Positions 56,930 to 64,000 of a stretch of 64,000 bases of DNA are shown one piece after another. The notes below the pieces were generated by a model that did no database searches, was not told the DNA's origin, and was given only the letters and a program-made list of their open reading frames with translations. Source of the DNA: Perkinsus marinus ATCC 50983 (lineage: Eukaryota; Perkinsozoa; Perkinsida; Perkinsidae); assembly GCF_000006405.1 (NCBI RefSeq), contig NW_003214508.1, forward strand, positions 73,574 to 137,573, in the 5' to 3' direction. How positions within the stretch are numbered: the stretch's first letter is position 1; every line of letters begins with the position of its first letter. The translations under genes and the position numbers were made by a program.

Positions 56930-57348
56930 TGTTTCGGTGCCTCGAATATCAGCACCGGTAACACACAACACTTCGGACCCCTTGGCATCAACGACAAGAA
57001 CACCTAGAGGTGGCTTAAAGGCAGCAAAGGAGGGGGACCGGTCGTCCACCATAGGAGGGCCTCTGTAGACGTTTATTTTAACGATTTCCGTCCGCCCCAG
57101 TTGTGGTGTTGTTGCACGGGTTGGTAGGAGTCACTGCCAGTATGCAGATGGCCAACAGTCTGTTATCATCATCTTCATACCTCACGTTTGGTCGAACGGA
57201 GCTATCAGGAGCCGTTGATCTATTTTTACGAGGGATGAGCTGCAGGTGAACAGGCTTCGTCAAGGAAGCCGTCTACCAACGGCGAATCAGGAGTGAATCC
57301 ATGAATGCACGGATCATCATAAGAGGATGTTATAGCGTATTATCCATT
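56930..57348. other. intergenic
   Basis: No coding exon supported. Precedes the tRNA-Ser gene. Confidence 0.4.
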
Positions 57349-57430
57349 CGACAGCGGCAGGATTCGAACCTGCGCAGGCTGAGCCTAGTGGATTTCAAGT
57401 CCACCTCCTTAACCACTCGGACACGCTGTC
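57349..57430 (-). tRNA. tRNA-Ser (anticodon TGA)
   Basis: Minus-strand cloverleaf: acceptor GACAGCG pairs with CGCTGTC (57350-57356). D-arm region GTCCGAGTGGTTAAGG, anticodon stem GTGGA/TCCAC with loop CTTGAAA (anticodon TGA), a long variable arm (TAGGCTCAGCCTGC) as in class II tRNAs, and T-arm with GTTCGAATC. No intron. Confidence 0.93.
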
Positions 57431-57838
57431 TGTGTTTGAATATTCTTCATCATAATTGGCCGGCGACCATCTTTCGAGACGTTACGCCAATGGGAAGGGA
57501 GATCTATAGACGGCGTGTCCGAGTTTCCACATCCAAGGTAAACCGTGTGAGCTCGAAAGATTGTTTCCCTAGAGAGTTGAGGGGGACGCCACCGTTTTGG
57601 TAGGCGGAGAATACGTACCTCGCTCATGGATAGCAGTATGCTCCCACCACCTCGACATTCCTACACATTATATGGTCATTAGTGGCTCCCGATTACTCGT
57701 GGGGACGCTATAAAAAGTATACGATGATAGACTGTACATCCGATTAACGAGTTAATTGCGCTTCTGCTCCTCCTCCTCGACTTTTGTTGTCAATTCGACG
57801 ATGAGTCATGGATCATGTACAGGCCCCTTGATGATACT
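57431..57838. other. intergenic
   Basis: Upstream of the first sphingomyelin-synthase-like gene. A TATAAAAAG stretch at about 57711 lies 128 bases before its ATG and could be a core-promoter element, but this is only a sequence resemblance. Confidence 0.35.
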
Positions 57839-60800
57839 ATGACGTCCTACTCCAAATGGGAGGCTCTCACATCATGGGTTGATAGATTCACTGACAAGCT
57901 ATGTAAGTTGGCGTTTCCGATAGTCATCGTTGGTCACTATGGTGAAAATAGGCATACCATTTTTGGGCGAGGACAACGATAGGACATGTATTGTACCGCG
58001 AGATGGCACAGCCGCCGACGAGCTCAAACTACCGTACAAATGGGAAGTCATCTATTGGCTCAAGTAGGGAACATGTGTCAGTGGAGAACACTGATGCCTA
58101 TGAATGCGTTGAATGGCAGGTACACTGGAGCGGTCGCTATAGCCTTCTCTCTGATTTTGACAGCAGTACTAGTGGACGACATGCACCACATCGAAGAGAA
58201 CAGTATGACATTTAAAGGACTTCCGGGCCAGGTTGGGGAGAAAATCATCACTATTCCGGTGAGAAAGACATGGCTAACTCCACAGCTACGGCAGAGATTT
58301 CATTCAGAGATCATCAGGAGGCTGGGATACTTTTCGGTTCGATTCTGTCAGTGACCAAATATGCTCGAACACCGTAGGCACGCTCCCTACCTCGAGAACA
58401 CCGACAACAGAGATGTTGTAAGTCGCTGTCGCCTTCTTCTCAATCTACGTGCACACTCGCGGGCGTGACATTCAAGTGATTGGGGAGTACTCGACAGTTA
58501 TATGATTTGAATCTTATCCATCTGAGGCTAGCGAGTTATAGGCTCATCTCTGTACTGGCTCGAACGATCTTCCTGTATTCGTTGTACTACACTTCTGCAC
58601 TGTTAGCCCAACAGTTGAAAGCTCTGATGATCAGCGAGTAGGAAAGAATATTATTAGCCTATACAAGTTTCGTGTCATAAGGAATCTTTGCTGAATCTAG
58701 ATAGTGCACCTCCAAGTTGGGACTATGCAGGTATAGCGATCTTGCCGCATGCGAGTCGAACCACAAAACCTGCGGGGAAGAGAGGCATCATGACTCATTG
58801 AGTCGGTTGGCTCTCAGCCTCTTCGACCTAGGACTAGCTGGAACTGACACTAACAGTGATTTGGGCAGCGAAACCTTCGCGAGTGTAAGCAAGTTCGTCA
58901 CATCGCCTCGGCTGGGGGGAAAGCCGTTTTTTTCCAGTTGGCCTTCGTCTCGAACATAAGCAGAGTGCTCGACATCATGGCTCTGGTGGCGCATGGACTG
59001 GCATTCGCGATCTTGGTAGGAGTCCCAGAACAGGAGATTCGTTGACTTTGCCTTGCAGATTATCGTTCGTCGTAGCCCTCGAACTTTACTTTTGCATAAG
59101 AATTCCAGAGGGAGCATCTGGGTATACATCACTGACTACTCTCCTAACTGGTAAGTGCTGTAGATGAGAAGTATTCCTGTGTAGTGTTACACTACTAGTG
59201 TAGGATGTGTTAGTATACTACCGTTGTGGCAATGAGTTGATCTTGAACTCGAATGAGTGGCAAGTATTCCCTTGAAATTCGCACTGCTCTCAGGTTGGTG
59301 CTCTTCGCCGGAGTCGCGCTGCTAGTCTCGAATGGTCTGCGAGCATCTTTCCGCCACTCCCTCGCTTCACACGTTGCCGCCTATGCGATCCATTGTCACA
59401 GCTCTCCAGGCGACCCCCTCACAGCAGCGTTTCTCCCCCAGGGGTAAACCTGGCACTAGTTCTGACGGAGATTCCTCTTTTTAGAGATAAGCCGGCGAAT
59501 CTAAACGCCATGGTGGTCTTCGGGAAGTACGTACACTCATCAAGCAGCAGCGGGCTGAGTATGCAATTACTATACGTCGTCATCCTCATAGACGTCTTGG
59601 CTGCAGTACTCGTCATATGGTAAGGCCATCTGAAGTCATGGAGGAATGACAATAGCACACTACTAAAGTGTCACTGTCATTTCTTCATGTTTTCGCTACA
59701 ATCCTTTCGTGGCTCGCCGTATTCATTCACGATGAATCGATATCAATGGCATGAGCGAGCTTGGTCCTGTTGCACGGTGATGTTTTCCGTACCTCGCGAC
59801 TGTTATCTGTCGATCGCTTAGAGAGTCCCTCAAAGGGGTGGTAAGGAGTGTAACCTGTTCGATGTTACTTTTCAGGGCTGGTAGTCGTGGAGCCTATAGC
59901 AGCAGCAGAACGCGTCTCACCAATTCCCAACTCGACCGACTGCCTTTCTATTCTAAGATTTGGAATGTGTGGCTGAGCTTCATCTTTTTCATATTTGCGA
60001 TGGCTTGCACAACTGCATCTGGGTGAGTCTCAGAAAGGATTCATCAACGATGACAAGTTAGACAGTTTTTTCGAAAAGTACTGGAACCGAGAATCGAACT
60101 CGGGACCTACTGCGTGTTAGGCAGTCGTCATAACCAACTAGACCATTCCAGCTTATATTTATAAGTTTTTGTACCCACCGACTGTAGATACTCTGTTCGG
60201 CGCCGTGGGTACCTTCTCAACGTAGAATTCTGGAGTATCGATCGGCCAACTGGACGAGCTGACCTCGACGATATCCTCCTCAATCACTTGGGATATTCCT
60301 ACGCCTCCTTCGATGTAAGGCTCTGGCTAAAAATCCCACTAGGTGTTGGTCGGTGGTTGATACATGACTGCCTCCTTCCTCGCCGGCCCATCACGAACAA
60401 TCTCAAAACGATAGCTCCCTGTTGCTCACCACCATGATGATTATTCAATTTGTATTCAGGTTGCCGACTTCGCCACCGTTATCGCCTTGTTGATAGCCTT
60501 CCTAGTGTGGCTCGTAACTCCAGATAAGACTAGATTCCTATCAAAGTACCTACAGCTTGTCGGTCTAGGGTATCTCTTAAGAGCTATCATCATGGTAGAA
60601 AGTCATATAAGATCGGCCTAGCCGCTGACGATCTCATTTCAGCCATGGACTGTCCTACCCGCCCCCTTCAGCGTCTTGCAATTCCCACAGTGCTTCGAGA
60701 CACCTGGAAATAAGATATTCGGCGATATCATCACCCTTATATTCTGCAACGATATGATGTAAGCTACTCACTAGGGCTCCACGTTGGGCTTCACTGGCTT

Positions 60801-61394
60801 GAAGCCAGTGGCTACACGTTATAAGCGGAGTTGTCAACCCCCATGGTCATGATGTTAGGTACTCTGGACACGCAGCTTTCATTTGCATCCCGATATTCAT
60901 CGCCTTTGCCTTTGTCGAATACGGACCCATCAAGCGGAAAGCCTTGGCATGGTTGATGCTCCTTGGAGTCGCTGTGCCCTGTGTATTTCTAATTGTCATT
61001 GCTCGCGGGCATTACTCTATTGATGTAACTCAATCGTAGTTGTTATTCTTGTTTGCATGTCGTTCATTGTATAGATTCTCGTGAGTGTAGTAGTGAGCTC
61101 GTGTTTCGTGCTGCTCAACATTCCAGCTTGGAAGCTGCTATTTGACTATGGAAAAGGTGCACCCAACCGGTTCGGGAAGGTACGCCGAGCACACGCCACG
61201 AGTGGCGAGACAAGTGAGCTTGTCAGGTATCTGACCTCCTCGCCGAGGCATACGACTGTTTTTCGGACGACGATTCCAACAGCACCACCGCCTTTTTGGA
61301 TGATAAAGACGTTGAAGAGGAGCCAGATTGGATATCGATCGAAAAAAAGATATCTGATCTCAGTGACAAAGTCAAGCTCAAGTTGAGTCCATGA
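57839..61394 (+). CDS. sphingomyelin-synthase-like multi-pass protein, gene 1
   Basis: Predicted membrane enzyme of the PAP2/sphingomyelin synthase superfamily, which moves a phospho-head group from a phospholipid to ceramide; donor and product cannot be told from sequence. ATG 57839 (MTSYSKWEALTSWVDRFTDK); exons then give KIGIPFLGEDNDR..KLPYKWEVIYWL, a membrane segment AVAIAFSLILTAVLVDDM, ALSLFDLGLAGTDTNS, TALRLVLFAGVALLVSNGL, LYVVILIDVLAAVLVIW, KIWNVWLSFIFFIFAMAC, SIDRPTGRADLDDI, FATVIALLIAFLVWLVTP, and KYLQLVGLGYLLRAIIM. The catalytic end has PWTVLPAPFSVLQFPQCFE, YSGHAAFICIPIFI and RGHYSIDV (His and His-Asp triad), VSSCFVLLNIPAWKLLFDY and an acidic tail (AEAYDCFSDDDSNSTT) to TGA 61392-61394. 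An antisense tRNA-Val sits in one intron. Tandem paralogue follows 135 bases on. Confidence 0.72.
60080..60151 (-). tRNA. tRNA-Val (anticodon AAC)
   Basis: Minus-strand cloverleaf: acceptor CTGGAAT pairs with GTTCCAG (60081-60087), D-loop TAGTTGGTTA, anticodon stem ACTGC/GCAGT with loop CTAACAC (anticodon AAC), T-arm CCGAG-TTCGATT-CTCGG pairing perfectly. Lies antisense in an intron of the first sphingomyelin-synthase-like gene; the paralogue lacks it. First base pair C-G at position 1 is unusual for Val. Confidence 0.9.
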
Positions 61395-61528
61395 TCCTCC
61401 TACCATGTTCCTGTCTGTGCACTTGTCCTTCCACACGTTTGCGCATTGGATTTGTAACAAACCTCGGCGGGTCAATTGGAGAAGTCGTCATCGCAGGCCC
61501 CTTATTGAGGAGCATTTGCTCCAGCAGC

Positions 61529-64000
61529 ATGTCCGAATCAAAATGGGAGACTCTCGTGGCATGGACTGATAACATAACAGACAAACTCTGTGAGAGCATT
61601 TAAGCACCTACGACTCGAATTCACAAGTCTGTGATAGGCTTGCCATTCCTGGGTCCTGACATTCGGAGCAACCCTCGGACTTTCATCATACCTCGTGATA
61701 AGAATGACGATGGTCACTTGGGATTGTCATACAAATGGACTGTTATCTACGGCTTGGGGTAAGTGCTCCAATGTCTAGAGAGTCCACAGACTTCGAGCGT
61801 AGTGGGAAAGAACATCCTTGTGAAGAACTGCACAGGTTGATCACAATGAGAAATTGTGCGGATATTTGGCTATCCTATTGTGGGTCTTCATACACTCCTA
61901 CCCTTGGTCGGGTGTTAATTTCGTAATGTAGTGAGAACCAAGCATTATATTCTCAACGTGGCTTAGAAAGTCTGCCCTTTGGATCTCTGCATGCTGGCAG
62001 ATACATTATGGCGGTCTTCGTCTCGCTGGCATTATTAACGACCTCGGTTATCGTGGATGATATACACACTATTAAGGGAGGCTCAATGACGTTTCAGGGG
62101 CTTGCTGGCCAGACCAAGCCGTTAACCATCCGTATTCCCGTGAGAAACGCTACCCGGCGATCATTGCGGTTACCACATTTCCTCCACTTCTAGGCCTCAC
62201 ATGGCGGCTGGCAGAGTTTGAGCTATAACTCGTTCGAGGATGGTCTCATTTGTCCTTTGAATAGTGGACCCGAGAGTCGGCCGACTCTGGCAAAGTAGGT
62301 TGACCGGACTACACCATCACCGTTGTTTACTGGCGCTACTGACCAGTCGTACATCTTCTCCCCATTTTATTCGTTTGTCTTGAGGTACTCTACTCTCGCC
62401 CAATGCGAGGTCGACGGTCAGCAGTGTGCCAAAGACCGCAAGGGTGACTCGGTCAGCGGAATCGCCCTCAGCTTGTCGGAGTTGGGCTTGGCCCAGGTCC
62501 AGACTAACAGTGGACTCGGTGTAGAAACCCTAACAGATGTACGTTCTCGGTCTGTCGAGTAGTGTGAGAACGGCTCCTTCTTAGTTCTCCAACGTATCGT
62601 TCCTCAATCGGGTGCTGGTGATTACCGCCTTAACCTGTCATGGACTAGCATTCGTGTTGCTGGTAAGCTAATTTTTACTCCATTTACATTTCCTCTTACA
62701 TTTACAGCCAAATTTTACACTACTCATTGTGCTCATAGGGCTTATCATTACTATCTTTCCATCATTGACTTATCCATTGTGACTCGATCAGAGTCCTAAC
62801 CCTTCCGTCTTGTTCAGATCGCAATGCGGCGTCCACCCCGATCGCTACTCCTGCACCGGAGTAAGAACACTTCTTTCCTCGATTTCACCTTGGACTACGG
62901 TCCACAATGGTAGGCCAGACTGAGTCAAGGTGCACTGCATCGCAACTTCAGGTTAATCATGCTTGGCGGCGTGTTACTCTTCCTGTCCAGCGCTCTGGCG
63001 ACCTCCTTTCGTCATGATCTCACATCGCATATCGCTGCATATGCAGTAGCTTGCCATACATCTCCAGGAGATCCTATACGCACTGCCTTCAATCCAGGGA
63101 AGTGAGGAGCCTCTCTTCGTGCCCGAGTCATCTCAGTCGGTATCTCTCTCAGTAGCAACCCTTCGAACCTCGACGCGATGTTGGTATTTGCCGAGTATGT
63201 CCATGAATCGGGTGGTGCGGGCATCAGCATCACTTTGACCACTTTGGTCGTCTACGTTGATCTATTCGCTTCCATTGCAGTTATTTGGTGAGAGAAGCTT
63301 TAGCTAGTAGTGTGTGTCTAATATCCATGCTCAGGGTTGGCACTCGTGGAGCTTACCATAAAGATCGAGCCAAACTGACCGACGCTCAGCTCAGCCGTTT
63401 ACCATTCTATTCCAAGATCTGGCACATAGCCCTCAGCCTCACCTTTTTGGTTTTCTCTCTGGCATCTACGTGGTTTGCTGGGTGAGATAGAGGTTACTAA
63501 TATTTGATGGTATATGTTCTTACGTCACCTCTCGCTTATCTGAAACCGTTAACAAAAGCAGGGAAGGCTGATAAGATGTGTCCTCTTAATGGTGGTAGAT
63601 ACTGGACTCGAGTGAGAGGATTCCCCTTGAACGAGCGTTTCTGGAGTATTGACCGTCCCCTTGGGCGTGCAGATCTGGACGATATAGTATTGAATCATCT
63701 TTCAATCACATATGCCTCCTATGAGGTATCGTTGGCCGAAAGCTCTCTAGTGCCATATCAAAATGCTCAGGTGGCGGACTTCGCTACGGGTATCTGGGCA
63801 CTGGTTGGCTTCTTATTATGGTTGGTCACTCCTGATAAGACAAGATTTCTGTCTAAGTATGCACAGCTACTGGGTTTCGCTTATTTTCTACGAGCTCTCA
63901 TTGTGGTGAGTGTATACTTAGAGAAAGTCGTATAAGATTTTCGTATGTTTTCAGCCATGGACGGTATTACCCGTGCCAACAAGTATAACCCAAATCCCCA
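61529..64000 (+). CDS. sphingomyelin-synthase-like multi-pass protein, gene 2 (runs off the window)
   Basis: Tandem paralogue of the preceding gene with matching exon order. ATG 61529 (MSESKWETLVAWTDNITDKL), VIGLPFLGPDIRSNPR, SYKWTVIYGL, membrane segment YIMAVFVSLALLTTSVIVDD, FQGLAGQTKPLTIRIPVRN, ALSLSELGLAQVQTNSGLG, MLGGVLLFLSSALATSFRHD, HIAAYAVACHTSPGDP, LVVYVDLFASIAVIW, RVGTRGAYHKDRAKLTDAQL, KIWHIALSLTFLVFSLAST, FWSIDRPLGRADLDDIVLNH, IWALVGFLLWLVTPDKTRFL and LLGFAYFLRALIVV. It ends at the start of the PWTVLPVPTSITQ exon, so the catalytic SGH and H-D motifs lie beyond the window and activity cannot be judged. Exon sequences are clearly diverged from gene 1, so the duplication is not recent. 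Confidence 0.72.

Overview
The window reads as nuclear DNA of a flagellated protist, most likely a perkinsid alveolate (Perkinsus or a close relative). That is inference. It rests on intron-rich genes with very short GT-AG introns (many about 25-60 bases), a radial-spoke protein, peroxisomal and mitochondrial genes, a Lys/Gly-tailed H2A.Z of the alveolate type, a glutamine-dependent carbamoyl-phosphate synthase without fused ATCase or DHOase, and a leishmanolysin-type metalloprotease. I see no operons, CRISPR arrays or bacterial signals. Most genes only become visible when exons are joined across short introns, so exon edges below are hand-read and approximate unless listed.

Layout. 0-2.8 kb: short multi-exon genes I cannot name, including a small multi-pass membrane protein. 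2.8-6.6 kb: three closely spaced minus-strand genes, mitochondrial uL22, PEX13-like and a SNAP-25-like Qbc-SNARE. 7.1-8.3 kb: intronless NADP-isocitrate dehydrogenase. 8.8-13.1 kb, minus: an unnamed candidate, a TBP-family factor and a betaine-aldehyde-type dehydrogenase. 14.1-15.8 kb: radial spoke protein 3. 16.7-23.6 kb: a roughly 3.4-kb segment (H2A.Z, a GRF-motif protein, the 3' end of a VHS-GAT adaptor) occurs twice on either side of a 100-N gap. The end of the left contig matches the start of the right one, so this is probably one heterozygous locus assembled twice. 23.4-24.9 kb: complete VHS-GAT gene. 25.6-32.0 kb: CPS II. 33.0-36.8 kb: membrane-anchored protein kinase fused to a PP2C phosphatase. 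37.2-39.8 kb: M8 metalloprotease. 40-46 kb: sparse, with a decayed mobile-element-like stretch, a small secreted protein and two unnamed genes. 46.3-51.0 kb: TTC27. 51-57 kb: several candidates, including a BIVM-like protein. 57.8-64 kb: two tandem sphingomyelin-synthase-like (PAP2-type) membrane proteins, the second running off the window. Two tRNA genes (Ser-TGA, Val-AAC) lie at 57.4 and 60.1 kb.

A dispersed repeat of roughly 75-180 bp recurs at about nine loci in both orientations, mostly inside introns. A second, roughly 95-bp repeat is present in one copy of the duplicated segment and absent from the other. Several strong inverted repeats stand out, notably four consecutive hairpins at 56.14-56.28 kb and a perfect 20-bp hairpin at 9.15 kb.
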